IMG/VR virus record: IMGVR_UViG_3300031565_000093
Coordinates: 1-43,728 of that record
Length of the DNA: 43,728 nt
From: a virus
Strand: one strand, 5' to 3'
A model generated the notes under the pieces. That model was not told where the DNA came from and made no database searches. It worked only from the letters and a program-made list of their open reading frames with translations. Positions 1 through 7,928 of the stretch are shown piece by piece; position 1 is the first letter of the stretch, and every line of letters starts with the position of its first letter. The translations under genes were made by a program, and so were the position numbers.

Positions 1-854
1 GGGAACACCGTACCTTGGTGGAGCAGGAAGGCGAGGCTCTTCCCTTTCCCGACCACGCGAGGCTTACGGGGCTGTACGTGCCCGCGACGAACGAGCAGAC
101 CATGCGTTGGGTAAACGCGCGGGCCCCGTGGGATGGCAAGGCCTTGTTGAATCGATTTGAGGACCTCGAGGATTTTGATCGCGGCGTGCTGCGGGCGCAG
201 CTCGTGCAAGGGCTCCGCGAAGGCCAGGGCATGGCCAAGATAGCGAGGAACGTCCGCAAGGGCGTGGGCATGGTTCAGCATCGGGCAACGACCATCGCGC
301 GCACCGAGATCATGCGAGCGAGCCACGAGGCAAAGGAAGAGACCTTTGCGATGTTCCGGAAGGACGGGACGATCGGTGGCGTGGGGATCACGGCCGCACT
401 CGATGATAGGGTCTGCGAGTTGTGCATGTACTACGACGGCATGGAGTATTTCTACCACAAGGACCCGCCGATCAGCGACATGCCCATGCTGCCTTTGCAC
501 CCAAATTGTAGGTGCGCGTCAGTGCCCATAAGCGCACTGTGGGATAAGCTGGGCGTGCCGAAGGGCGAGCGGTGGACCGGCTACCGGGCAGGTCGCGGGG
601 TGAAGGTGCCGGTGGATACGGACTTCAACGGTTGGCTGCGCCGGATGGAGAAAGCACATCCCGGCTACGGCGGGAAGTTATTTACGAGCAAGGGCCGATA
701 TGCGGCGTGGATGCAAGGGCAAGATGTGAGGGCCGTCATACGCAGTGACCCCGGCATCTGGAAACGGATGGAGGCCGTGCCGAAATATGGCAGTGCTCGG
801 ACACGGTCGCGGCGAAGGCGCAAAGGGCAAAGCGGCGCCGAACCTGCCAAATAG
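1..854 (+). CDS. MuF-family head morphogenesis protein, C-terminal part
   Basis: This is the C-terminal two thirds of a minor head protein of the Mu gpF/SPP1 gp7 family, which sits near the portal inside the capsid and is needed for head assembly. The reading frame is open from the first base and continues the gene that starts at 42984; joined across the circle the protein would be about 423 residues. Visible family marks are the ARTE helix (DNA near 300) followed by the cysteine set CELC ... HPNCRC (DNA 415-513), the usual metal-binding end of the MuF domain. About 115 further residues follow, rich in Arg and Lys at the end (RTRSRRRRKG). The first 327 bases are the window overlap, so the start of this piece is an artefact of linearisation. 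Confidence 0.88.
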   Translation, partial: EHRTLVEQEGEALPFPDHARLTGLYVPATNEQTMRWVNARAPWDGKALLNRFEDLEDFDRGVLRAQLVQGLREGQGMAKIARNVRKGVGMVQHRATTIARTEIMRASHEAKEETFAMFRKDGTIGGVGITAALDDRVCELCMYYDGMEYFYHKDPPISDMPMLPLHPNCRCASVPISALWDKLGVPKGERWTGYRAGRGVKVPVDTDFNGWLRRMEKAHPGYGGKLFTSKGRYAAWMQGQDVRAVIRSDPGIWKRMEAVPKYGSARTRSRRRRKGQSGAEPAK

Positions 855-969
855 CTGGGCGCTGGAACGATCCTGCTTCTTAAGCCCCCGCAACGCCCCT
901 TTTGGCTCCCCGGAAGTCTGACCGGGCTCCTCCCTGTGTACTTTCGGAAGTCGGTATTCGGAAGGCGGC

Positions 970-978
970 TGATAAAAT
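970..978 (+). promoter_or_regulatory. Candidate extended -10 promoter
   Basis: The gap 855-1002 between the MuF gene and the protease gene holds TG-A-TAAAAT, an extended -10 pattern, about 25 bases before the start codon. No good -35 hexamer is visible. It could feed the capsid genes, but it was found by eye only. Confidence 0.3.
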
Positions 979-1002
979 ACGCGCGAAGAGAGGGGCTTAC
1001 GC

Positions 1003-2478
1003 ATGCCGTGGACGATGGACGATGTTGCCAGCAAGACGAAGCTCGCCAGCACCGCAGCCCTGAAGCGGCTGTGGGTAAGCGTGGCGAACCAGGAGCTGGC
1101 CCGCTGCAAAGGGCCGCAGGAGGAATGCGAGGCCAGGGCGATACGGATTGCCAACGCAGCGGTGAGAAAGGCGGTGAGTGAGAGCATGCCGGATATTACG
1201 GAGGCAGGATGGACCACGGCCTACATGAACGATCTGCCCGATGGCAGCTTTGCCTATATCGAGCCTGGCGGCAGCGAGGACGGGCAAGGCAAGACCACGC
1301 CGCGCAGCCTGCGGCACTATCCCTTCAAAGACGCGGGCGGTAAAGTCGATCTGCCGCATCTGCGGGCAGCGTTGCGATACGCGGCGCGGGAGATCAAGCG
1401 CGGGGGCAGGGGAGCGGGCTTGGCGCAGAAGGCCATGCCGAAACTGAAAGCTGCGGCCAAGGCCGCAGGCGTGGGGCAGTATGCGGAGAGCCTCCAGGTG
1501 GTCGAGTTCCGCGAGGAAACTATGGGCCTGGATAACAGCGCGCATGTGGATCGGGAGGCGAGCATGATACGCGACGTGGCGCTGCTGGGCGCTAACAGCA
1601 AGAACGACCGCACGTACCTCCCGGACGCGCTGACGCAGGCCGCGCGCCTGCTCGATGGCATAAAGGCATACGCAGATCACCCGCCCGAACACGACATAGA
1701 CAAAGTGCGTGGCATACGCGAAGGGTTGGGCAAGGTGCAGGCCACGCGGGTTGACGGCAGCAAGGTGCGCGGTGATTTCCATGTAGTGCCACATGCCGGT
1801 TGGGTGTTGGATTTGGCTGAACGCATGCCGGAGATGGTGGGGTTCAGCATCAACGGGCGGGGCTACACCTACCAAGACGACGATGGGCACACCATCGTAG
1901 AGGCTTTCGAGCGGATACGCAGCGTCGATTTGGTAAGCGAACCCGCAAGCACCAGCAGCTTGTACGAGGGCACGCAGCACGACGACGAGGCAGGCGCGGC
2001 GGCACTTACGGTGCGGCTGAAGGGCGTAACGGACGAACAGCTTAGCGAGTACCTGGGCGCACAGCGGCCCACGGTTTTACAGGCTATCCGAGAGGAGGTG
2101 AGGAAGGGCATGGGTGCTGACGACACCATCAAAGAGCTGGAAGAAGAAAAGAAAACTCTCGAGGCGAGCAAGACCGACCTCGAGGGGAAGATGAAGGAGA
2201 AGGAGGAGGAGCTTGAAACGCTGCGGGCCGCAGAGGCCCGTAGGGAGAAGGAAAGGCTTGTGGCAGAGAAGCTGGAAAAGGCCGAGCTGCCGGATGAGGC
2301 CAAGACCGAGGAGTTCACGGAGCAGTTGATGGTCGCGCCCGATGAGGCGGCCATCGACAAGTGGATCGCGGATAGGGTGAAGGTCATGAAGACCAAGGAG
2401 GCCACGTCGGCAGGCAGCGGCGAAGGTACTGGAGGCAAGGCTACGGACGAGGAAGTCGAAGAGGCGTTCGCCGGCTAG
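1003..2478 (+). CDS. Prohead protease fused to coiled-coil scaffold
   Basis: This protein probably cleaves head proteins during capsid maturation and also serves as internal scaffold. Residues 1-60 resemble a ChaB-like helical unit. Residues 70-130 match the DLPDGSFAYIEPGG segment found at the front of many phage proteases. Residues 190-320 form a U35/HK97-type serine protease domain; likely catalytic residues are His226 (YADHPP) and Ser282 (VGFSING). Residues 372-425 are a highly charged coiled coil (ELEEEKKTLE), as expected of scaffold. At 491 residues it is longer than a lone protease because of these added parts. It lies directly upstream of the decoration and capsid genes, the normal place. 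Start ATG 1003 follows a GAGAGGGG ribosome site. Family assignment is from motifs; the catalytic residues are inferred. Confidence 0.85.
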   Translation: MPWTMDDVASKTKLASTAALKRLWVSVANQELARCKGPQEECEARAIRIANAAVRKAVSESMPDITEAGWTTAYMNDLPDGSFAYIEPGGSEDGQGKTTPRSLRHYPFKDAGGKVDLPHLRAALRYAAREIKRGGRGAGLAQKAMPKLKAAAKAAGVGQYAESLQVVEFREETMGLDNSAHVDREASMIRDVALLGANSKNDRTYLPDALTQAARLLDGIKAYADHPPEHDIDKVRGIREGLGKVQATRVDGSKVRGDFHVVPHAGWVLDLAERMPEMVGFSINGRGYTYQDDDGHTIVEAFERIRSVDLVSEPASTSSLYEGTQHDDEAGAAALTVRLKGVTDEQLSEYLGAQRPTVLQAIREEVRKGMGADDTIKELEEEKKTLEASKTDLEGKMKEKEEELETLRAAEARREKERLVAEKLEKAELPDEAKTEEFTEQLMVAPDEAAIDKWIADRVKVMKTKEATSAGSGEGTGGKATDEEVEEAFAG

Positions 2479-2534
2479 TGCCGGTGAGCGCGCTTCCCTG
2501 AAAGCACTTGAGCGAAACGTAAAGGAGGCATGCA

Positions 2535-3350
2535 ATGGCAGACGTACACAGACACAGGTGGGGTAACATCAACCCCAAGGACATGGCGGTCGCCAGCGCG
2601 ACGGTCATCGAGATCGGCGATCTGCTCTGGTACGACGTCGCCAACAATCAGGTCAAGAACATGGCCAGTCTGGTCTTTACGGACCTGGCCAACGGGCAAC
2701 TGCGTTCGCATTTCCTCTTCGCGGGGATTGCGATGAGCGCCAGCGCCAGCCTCGCCACCGCCGACATCAAGGTGGGCACGGCGGGCGTATGGGAGCTTCC
2801 GTGCGCGAGCGCGAGCTTCGGCCAGAACGACCTCGTGGGCATCGACGACAACGCCGGGCCGACCGCCTACGTTGACCAGCAGGTCATCGCTGCGGGCGAC
2901 GAGATGTTGAGCATCGGCCGCGTGGCGGCCGTAGCTGCAACCGTGACCACCGTGCTGGTCGAGATCAACCCGCGCATCGTGCGCGGCGGTTGGGGCAGCG
3001 CAGGCGCGATTACCATATCGCAGACCTGTGCCACCGATGGCACGACCACGTACATCATCTTCCCCACGGCAAGCAGCGCCGAGGGCGCGCCGTTCAAGTT
3101 CCGCGTGATGGATGCGTGGATTCTCAAGACGCACGCCAACGGCGGCGCGGGCGATAAGCTCGAGCTGCTTAACGTTGCGAACCTGATCGGCGACGTAGAC
3201 GGCAACATCAACGACAAAGCGGTTGGCCGCATTGACGACATCGACGACGCGTACCACGATGTGGCGGAGAGTACGCTATTCAGCATCAAGTGGACGAAGG
3301 CCACGTCTTCGCAGGGGATCGCTTACATCACCATCAAGCCCATAGCGTAA
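2535..3350 (+). CDS. Probable head decoration/capsid-stabilising protein
   Basis: The gene lies between the protease-scaffold and the major capsid gene, where lambdoid and HK97-like phages carry the decoration protein. The 271-residue product is rich in Ala, Gly, Thr and Val, with alternating hydrophobic residues typical of beta structure, and has no signal peptide, membrane segment or cysteine pattern. A strong AAAGGAGG site precedes ATG 2535. It is longer than lambda gpD (about 110 residues), so it may contain two domains or be a different structural protein. The role rests on position and composition; I recognise no diagnostic motif. Confidence 0.6.
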   Translation: MADVHRHRWGNINPKDMAVASATVIEIGDLLWYDVANNQVKNMASLVFTDLANGQLRSHFLFAGIAMSASASLATADIKVGTAGVWELPCASASFGQNDLVGIDDNAGPTAYVDQQVIAAGDEMLSIGRVAAVAATVTTVLVEINPRIVRGGWGSAGAITISQTCATDGTTTYIIFPTASSAEGAPFKFRVMDAWILKTHANGGAGDKLELLNVANLIGDVDGNINDKAVGRIDDIDDAYHDVAESTLFSIKWTKATSSQGIAYITIKPIA

Positions 3351-3400
3351 GGCGTGGGCAGAGCCTCTAACAGCGCACCACACTGAAGGAGGTGACAGCA

Positions 3401-4555
3401 TTGAGACCGGCAGCAATCAAGAACCTCATTGAGCGCGTGGGCGCTGTGGAGTGCGGCCGAAGAGTCGCAGAGCTTATAGCCACCGGCAGAGTCAGGTCGG
3501 CCGACATCAGCGTGCGCGGACTTTGGGAAGCCACGGTCGGCCCGGTCGGCGAGACGCTCGCCGTTGCCGCGCGCCAGCGAGGCTTCATCAGGCCGTTGCG
3601 TGAAGGGGCTGTCGATAGCACGGCGTTCTCCGCCGTGTTCGGGCAGATACTCTTCAGCCGCGTGATGAACGAGTACAGCCAGGATATCTGGGTGTGCGAC
3701 CAACTGGTCGACACCATCCAGACGACCCAACTGAGCGAGCGGGCCCCTGGGTTCCAACTCCAGGATGAGAACGCCGAAGTGAACGAGGGCATGCCTTATC
3801 CCGAAGCTGGCATGGTAGACGAGTACGTCGGCTTCGTGAGCGGGAAAAAGCGCGGAGAAATCCTGTCCATCACCGAGGAAGCGGTGTTCCGCGACAATAC
3901 AGGCTTCCTGCTCAGAAAGGCCGGCAACATCTCCCACTATCTGCGGCAGCAGAAGGAGCAGCGCATCCTCAACGTGGTAACGGGCACGACCAACGCCTAC
4001 CGGATCAACGGCACGAACACGGCGCTCTACAGCGCCACGGCCGCAAGCGCAGGCGGGCACGGCAACCTGGTTGCCACAAATGCGCTCGTGGATTGGACGG
4101 ACGTCGACGCGGTGCTGGCGTTGATAGCCTTGCAGCGCGAGAGCGACATGACCACGCCTGTGGTGGTCATGGTGAGGCAGGTGCTCGTTCCGAAGGCCCT
4201 GTTTGCGACGGCAATGCGCGTGCTCGACGCGACCGGCAATTACTACCTGAGCCGCGTCAACGCAGCCGCGGGCACGGCGGATGTCCAGTACGGCATGCCC
4301 GGCAAGAATCCCTACGCCGGGCAGTACGCGCTGGTGAGCACGCCGCTGCTTGACGCCCTTAGTACCTCGAGCTGGTACATGATGGACGGGCCGCGGGCGT
4401 TCGTGTATCGCCAGCACTGGCCTCTGCAGATGTTCAGGCAGGGCGCCGACAGCGACTTGGCGTTCGAGCGCGACATAGTGGTGCGGTTCAAGATCCGCGA
4501 GTGGGGCACGGCCGAGGTCATCGATCACAGGTCGACCTACCAGAGCACGGCATAA
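3401..4555 (+). CDS. Major capsid protein
   Basis: This is the main shell protein, about 384 residues. The assignment rests on gene order (after protease and decoration, before connectors), size and a capsid-like profile: a charged N-terminal region, a central segment around the phrase GFVSGKKRGEILSITEEA and a C-terminal FKIREWGTAEVIDHRS strand. A longer frame opens at GTG 3392, but that codon overlaps the ribosome site GAAGGAGGT (3385-3392). TTG 3401 has the ideal 7-base spacing and is the better start, giving MRPAAIKN. I cannot tell from sequence alone which capsid subfamily it belongs to, but an HK97 fold is the safe expectation for a tailed phage. Confidence 0.85.
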   Translation: MRPAAIKNLIERVGAVECGRRVAELIATGRVRSADISVRGLWEATVGPVGETLAVAARQRGFIRPLREGAVDSTAFSAVFGQILFSRVMNEYSQDIWVCDQLVDTIQTTQLSERAPGFQLQDENAEVNEGMPYPEAGMVDEYVGFVSGKKRGEILSITEEAVFRDNTGFLLRKAGNISHYLRQQKEQRILNVVTGTTNAYRINGTNTALYSATAASAGGHGNLVATNALVDWTDVDAVLALIALQRESDMTTPVVVMVRQVLVPKALFATAMRVLDATGNYYLSRVNAAAGTADVQYGMPGKNPYAGQYALVSTPLLDALSTSSWYMMDGPRAFVYRQHWPLQMFRQGADSDLAFERDIVVRFKIREWGTAEVIDHRSTYQSTA

Positions 4556-4591
4556 AGGACAACCCCGCCAAGCCAAGGATAGGAGCCAGGC

Positions 4592-4867
4592 ATGTATTAC
4601 CAGGTGCGCATGAGCGGCAACGAGGCGGTCGAAATGCCCGGCCAGCGAGTCGAGCTTCAGACGCCGCTGGAGATGCTGCTTTTCGACATCCTGATGGAGG
4701 TGCGGCGGCAGAATAAAGGTCTTTACGCGGCAATGGGCATGCTGGCCAAAGTGGCTCGCGTGCCCTTGCCTGCGGAAGCCAAGGACTTATTGGGACAACG
4801 TCATGGCGTACCCGACAGAGGCAGAGCTTCAAACGAAACGGGCGCTGATCGAGACGCAGATAAGTAG
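4592..4867 (+). CDS. Small protein after capsid gene, unknown function
   Basis: A 91-residue frame begins at ATG 4592 after a weak GGATAGGAG site. The middle (residues 25-65, including PLEMLLFDILMEV) is amphipathic and could form helices. The last 22 codons overlap the next gene by 65 bases and look less natural, so the real end is fixed only by the stop codon. No family recognised. Its place suggests a small head or connector component. Confidence 0.5.
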   Translation: MYYQVRMSGNEAVEMPGQRVELQTPLEMLLFDILMEVRRQNKGLYAAMGMLAKVARVPLPAEAKDLLGQRHGVPDRGRASNETGADRDADK

Positions 4868-5030
4868 CGTGCTGACAGCGGGCTCGAGGACGTACAAGGT
4901 GGGCGAAAGGATGGTGGCCCACACGGAGTACCTCGCCGAGCTGCGCAAGCAGCTGGAACTGGTGGATAAGCAGCTCGGCAGCCTGCCTGCGTGGGAAGAG
5001 ACGCGCTACAACGATCCTGCGGGCCCATAG
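4803..5030 (+). CDS. gpW-like head-tail joining protein
   Basis: A 75-residue protein with the pattern of lambda gpW: an N-terminal helix with repeated Leu/Ile (TEAELQTKRALIETQISSVL), a short Gly/Tyr-containing hairpin (SRTYKVGERMV), then a second helix (YLAELRKQLELVDKQL). gpW-type proteins bind the portal after DNA packaging and prepare the site for tail attachment. Length and location, before a gpFII-sized gene, both fit. The ribosome site is weak, so translation may be coupled to the overlapping upstream frame. The fold assignment comes from pattern recognition and is not certain. Confidence 0.65.
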   Translation: MAYPTEAELQTKRALIETQISSVLTAGSRTYKVGERMVAHTEYLAELRKQLELVDKQLGSLPAWEETRYNDPAGP

Positions 5031-5041
5031 GAGGGCGTGAG

Positions 5042-5410
5042 GTGTCGCTTGCCGACCAAGCTGCTACCGACCTGGACATGATGTTCAGCGACTGGGGCGT
5101 ATCGATCACGTACAAGGCCGCCACCGCTGTTGGCTTCAGTGCCGAGTCGGGCACACACAGCACCACCAGCAGCGATACAGCACTCACGGCGTTGCGGGAA
5201 ACCATACGGAGCAGCGAGGTCGCGGCGACGGCGGGAGGCATTGCCGTGCGCATCTCCGATCTTCGTTATGGTATCAAGGTGGCCGACCTGGCTGCGGAAC
5301 CGGAAGCCGACGATCAGATCGTAGACGGCGCCGAGACCTTCCGCGTGCTGGGCCAGCGAAAAAGCGCTGATGAGAACCTATGGTGGGTCTATGCCAGGAG
5401 GGTGCCGTAG
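5042..5410 (+). CDS. Probable head-closure (gpFII-like) neck protein
   Basis: The best start is GTG 5042, just after TAGGAGGGCG, giving 122 residues; the frame is open further upstream but without a ribosome site. The pattern (helical DLDMMFSDWGVSITY start, a Ser/Thr-rich loop, then strands ending in ENLWWVYARR) and the size resemble lambda gpFII, the head completion protein that docks the tail. It lies between the gpW-like gene and a gp10-like gene, which is the standard connector order. The stop codon shares one base with the next GTG start. Function is inferred from order and shape. Confidence 0.55.
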   Translation: MSLADQAATDLDMMFSDWGVSITYKAATAVGFSAESGTHSTTSSDTALTALRETIRSSEVAATAGGIAVRISDLRYGIKVADLAAEPEADDQIVDGAETFRVLGQRKSADENLWWVYARRVP

Positions 5411-5946
5411 TGCCCGCGACGATGCAATCAGCGCAGCAGATACTGCGGACGAGCACGCTACAAGGCCAGCGGCAGGGTGCCCGCATGTTCACCATCCATT
5501 GGGAGACCGAACGCGCCAACGCCGAACTGGCAAAGTTCTTCAGCATGTATCGGAAGAATCTATCGAAGGCGCTGAAGATGGTCGCCGCGCTGGTTATGGA
5601 GGGCCTGATAAAGTTCACGCCCGTCGACACCGGTAGGGCTAGGGCGGGCTGGTACATACCCGCCAGCAAGCTATCGCCTGCTGCGGCTGCCACAGCCGCC
5701 ACCCACCCAAAGCCGGAAGGGGCGGAGGGTTTGCCGAAGGGCGCGATCAAGATGCACCTGCAGGGCAGCGAACAGTACATCGAGATGAGCAACCTGGTGG
5801 ATTACATCATCATGCTGGAATTCAACTGGAGCGAGCAGACGCATGGGCAAGGCATTCTGCGCCACGCGATGCACGATGGACGGCGGCATTTACGGAGGCA
5901 TCTGCGTAATGTGCTGACCGGCCGCGAAGAGATGATGAGGCTCTAA
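5410..5946 (+). CDS. HK97 gp10-like tail completion/connector protein
   Basis: GTG 5410 follows AGGAGGG with good spacing and gives 178 residues; a longer frame from 5380 lacks this support. The TPVDTGRARAGW motif (DNA 5619-5654) is the hallmark of HK97 gp10-like neck or tail-completion proteins, which build the head-tail interface. The N-terminal half is helical (ETERANAELAKFF) and the end carries a basic stretch with several His and Arg. The stop codon overlaps the next start as TAATG. Confidence 0.8.
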   Translation: MPATMQSAQQILRTSTLQGQRQGARMFTIHWETERANAELAKFFSMYRKNLSKALKMVAALVMEGLIKFTPVDTGRARAGWYIPASKLSPAAAATAATHPKPEGAEGLPKGAIKMHLQGSEQYIEMSNLVDYIIMLEFNWSEQTHGQGILRHAMHDGRRHLRRHLRNVLTGREEMMRL

Positions 5947-6392
5947 TGATTGCCGAGGATGTGCACCAGGCGGTGATGAAGCACCTGCAAGACAATTGGA
6001 CTGAATGTACGGTGCAATATCCTGCCGTGCCTTTCAGCAGCACCGGGCTTACAGAATGGATCAAGCCCGTGGTGCAGGCGGCGGGCAGGCCGTGCCGTGA
6101 GGGCGAGCAGGATCGCCTCGTTGCGTTGGTGGTCTACATAATGCACGCCACGAGCGACGGCAACGCCTACAGGGTGCAGCAGCTGGCGGACGCTCTGGGC
6201 GCCGAGTTCGGGCAGAAGAGTATCGCAACCAGCGCGGGCCGCACCATACGTTTCAAGGAAGGGCAATTTGCATATTTTCCGCAACCCGCGGTCGCAAGCG
6301 CGATGTCGGGACCTGGTGGTGCAGGCCCTGGCGACGTGGAGCGCGACGGCGGCGCGGTGCGATTCGAAGGCATGGTAATCGAGGCAACCTAA
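5946..6392 (+). CDS. Probable tail terminator protein
   Basis: A 148-residue protein that follows the gp10-like gene and precedes the tail tube gene, the usual place of the tail terminator (lambda gpU-like; DUF4128-type), which caps the tail tube and joins it to the head. Visible pattern: N-terminal helix (IAEDVHQAVMKHLQDNW), central strands (RLVALVVYIMHATSDG) and a late strand ending GMVIEAT. A Gly/Ala/Pro linker lies near residues 117-128. No single diagnostic residue exists for this family, so the call depends on order and profile. Confidence 0.6.
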   Translation: MIAEDVHQAVMKHLQDNWTECTVQYPAVPFSSTGLTEWIKPVVQAAGRPCREGEQDRLVALVVYIMHATSDGNAYRVQQLADALGAEFGQKSIATSAGRTIRFKEGQFAYFPQPAVASAMSGPGGAGPGDVERDGGAVRFEGMVIEAT

Positions 6393-6403
6393 GGAGAAAT
6401 GAC

Positions 6404-6533
6404 GATGGGATAGCAGCCGGAGGCGTCGCGGCCTGATCAGCCGCGATTCGTCACGAGCAGATTTGGGCACCTGACTGCATGCAGGCGGTCAGGTGCCTTT
6501 TTTTGTGTCTGCGCCTCCGGCTGCTCACCCATC
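6404..6533 (+). ncRNA. Structured RNA element, copy 1 (before tail tube gene)
   Basis: The gap before the tail tube gene folds as a closed multi-branch structure. An outer stem joins 6404-6425 to 6512-6533: 14 paired bases from GCAGCCGGAGGCG plus its flanking A, a 2x2 internal loop, then GATGGG with CCCATC. Inside are two hairpins: CGCGGC/GCCGCG (6427-6445, loop CTGATCA) and the terminator stem at 6466-6497. A second copy lies at 15063-15189. The 5' arm overlaps a tiny frame, ATG-ACG-ATG-GGA-TAG, preceded by AAGGAG. Conservation of pairing in both copies is visible directly; any function in expression control is inferred. Confidence 0.75.
6466..6504 (+). terminator. Rho-independent terminator inside RNA element copy 1
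   Basis: A perfect 10-bp stem, GGCACCTGAC with GTCAGGTGCC, and a 12-base loop are followed at once by seven T residues (6498-6504). It lies between the connector genes and the tail tube gene. It should stop or reduce transcription from upstream, unless the outer stem or a phage factor allows read-through. Confidence 0.85.
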
Positions 6534-6555
6534 AAGGAAGAGGAGGTGATTTTCT

Positions 6556-7041
6556 GTGAGCGTAACCAAGAACCTGCGCGATGGCACCCTTGTCCTGCAG
6601 GACAGCGGCGCCGCGAATAGCATCACACTGGCGTGCGAAGCAGGGGACCTGCGATTCGCCGAATCGAACGCCGTAATCAACGTGTTGGATCGCGGCGATT
6701 TGAGCCACATGCGCCAGGGCGACGAGGTGCCCGTAGCACTGAGTTGGACGTTGAAGTTCATCGAGCTCATAAGCAGCGATACGGGAATCCCCACCGCCTA
6801 CGAGGCCATCAAGAATATCCAGGCGGCCTCCGGCTGGACGAGCACCAACACGGATGGCGGGGATGTGTTCACTCTGGACATGGTATTCACCATCGCCACG
6901 CCGACAGCGGGCGAAACGGCAGAGATCATCACGTTCGCAAACGCGCATGGTGCGATGGAGTTCGCCGAGGGCGACGAATACAACACGCTGGCCTTCACCG
7001 GTCAAGCGTTCATCGTTGCGCCGGAGGTCAGCAAGACCTAA
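6556..7041 (+). CDS. Major tail tube protein
   Basis: The 161-residue product is made mostly of alternating hydrophobic/polar strands (TLVLQDSGAANSITLAC, LSWTLKFIEL, NTLAFTGQAFIVA), as in tail tube proteins that stack into hexameric rings. It lies between the tail terminator and the chaperone/tape-measure pair, the fixed position for this gene in siphoviruses. Start GTG 6556 has a strong GAGGAGGTGA site. It is the first gene after the structured RNA element and terminator, so it may have its own expression level, as expected for a protein needed in many copies. Confidence 0.85.
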   Translation: MSVTKNLRDGTLVLQDSGAANSITLACEAGDLRFAESNAVINVLDRGDLSHMRQGDEVPVALSWTLKFIELISSDTGIPTAYEAIKNIQAASGWTSTNTDGGDVFTLDMVFTIATPTAGETAEIITFANAHGAMEFAEGDEYNTLAFTGQAFIVAPEVSKT

Positions 7042-7053
7042 AGGAGGGCAGCT

Positions 7054-7389
7054 ATGCAGAAGAGAATTGCATGCCCTTGCGGCGCGCGTGTGCGGTGGGC
7101 CTTCTTTCGGCGCACCATAGCCGAGGACGTCGTAGCGGCAAACCTGGAGGCCGTAGAGGCCGAAGTGGTCGCCAGCTGCCCGACCTGCAGCAGGCCACAG
7201 GCGACCGAAGCCGCAAATGGCCCTGTGGCGCGCGAGGGCGAAACCGCGCCCAACCCACAACACGGTGCCCCAAAGGCCCAGGACGGCGAAGCTGGGCCTA
7301 CCCAGGGCCCTAATAAGCGGGGTACGCCCACAAAGCGGAAAGGCCCACGTAGGACCAAACGCAAAGACAGCCGCCATGCGGCGAAGTAG
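7054..7389 (+). CDS. Small zinc-finger protein with basic tail
   Basis: An 111-residue protein between the tail tube and chaperone genes. CPCG (residues 7-10) and CPTC (about 42-45) form a plausible four-Cys zinc site. The rest is Pro/Gly/Lys/Arg-rich and probably disordered, ending in KRKGPRRTKRKD. Start ATG 7054 follows AAAGGAGG. No family recognised; a nucleic-acid or protein-contact role is possible from its charge only. Confidence 0.6.
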   Translation: MQKRIACPCGARVRWAFFRRTIAEDVVAANLEAVEAEVVASCPTCSRPQATEAANGPVAREGETAPNPQHGAPKAQDGEAGPTQGPNKRGTPTKRKGPRRTKRKDSRHAAK

Positions 7390-7403
7390 GAAAGGATGAG
7401 GAT

Positions 7404-7928
7404 ATGAAAATCGAAGGGCTTACGCCGAACCAGATCGGCGACGAGGGCGAGGTCACACTGCCGCGCAGGAAAGGGGACGACATAACCCTGCGCCTGCGCG
7501 GCGTGCCAATGGGCTTTGACGAGAAGCTGGATTTCGGGCCGCCACCACAAGCGCCGATGCGCGGATTTGCGCAGGATGCCAAAGGCAAGCTGCTGCGCGA
7601 TCCCGACACCACCAAGCCCGTGCCGGTGCGCGATGAGGCCGACGCGGCATACGTCAAGGCCATGCGCTTACGCAACCGCCTCAGCACGATGGCACTGGTG
7701 CACTTTGCTTTGGGTGCCGACGACCGCGTAAGCTGGGATACGAAACGCGAGGACTGCAGCACTGACGCGGAGTTCTACGGCAAGCTGCACGCGGAGTTCC
7801 TGGCCATGGGCTTTGCCGTTGGGGATTACGGGCTTATCGTTGACGAGGTGCTGCGGCTGTCCAACATTGGCCAAGATCAGATCGACCAGACCAAGGAGGC
7901 TTTTACGCGCGCGGCAGCACTGGCCTAG
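7404..7928 (+). CDS. Tail assembly chaperone, G form
   Basis: The 174-residue protein sits directly between the tail tube region and the tape measure gene, the position of lambda gpG. Such chaperones coat the tape measure protein while the tail tube forms and are absent from virions. The sequence is soluble, acidic and helical toward its end (DYGLIVDEVLRLSNIG, QIDQTKEAFTRAAALA). It stops at TAG 7926, but the -1 frame continues for 68 codons beyond the slip site, as in G/GT systems. Start ATG 7404 follows AGGAAAGGATGAGGAT. Few residues are conserved in this family, so order and the frameshift are the main evidence. Confidence 0.82.
   Translation: MKIEGLTPNQIGDEGEVTLPRRKGDDITLRLRGVPMGFDEKLDFGPPPQAPMRGFAQDAKGKLLRDPDTTKPVPVRDEADAAYVKAMRLRNRLSTMALVHFALGADDRVSWDTKREDCSTDAEFYGKLHAEFLAMGFAVGDYGLIVDEVLRLSNIGQDQIDQTKEAFTRAAALA

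Noticed and set aside
3323-4576. A 417-codon minus-strand frame opposite the capsid gene
   Set aside because: Same shadow effect; the plus-strand gene is clearly real.
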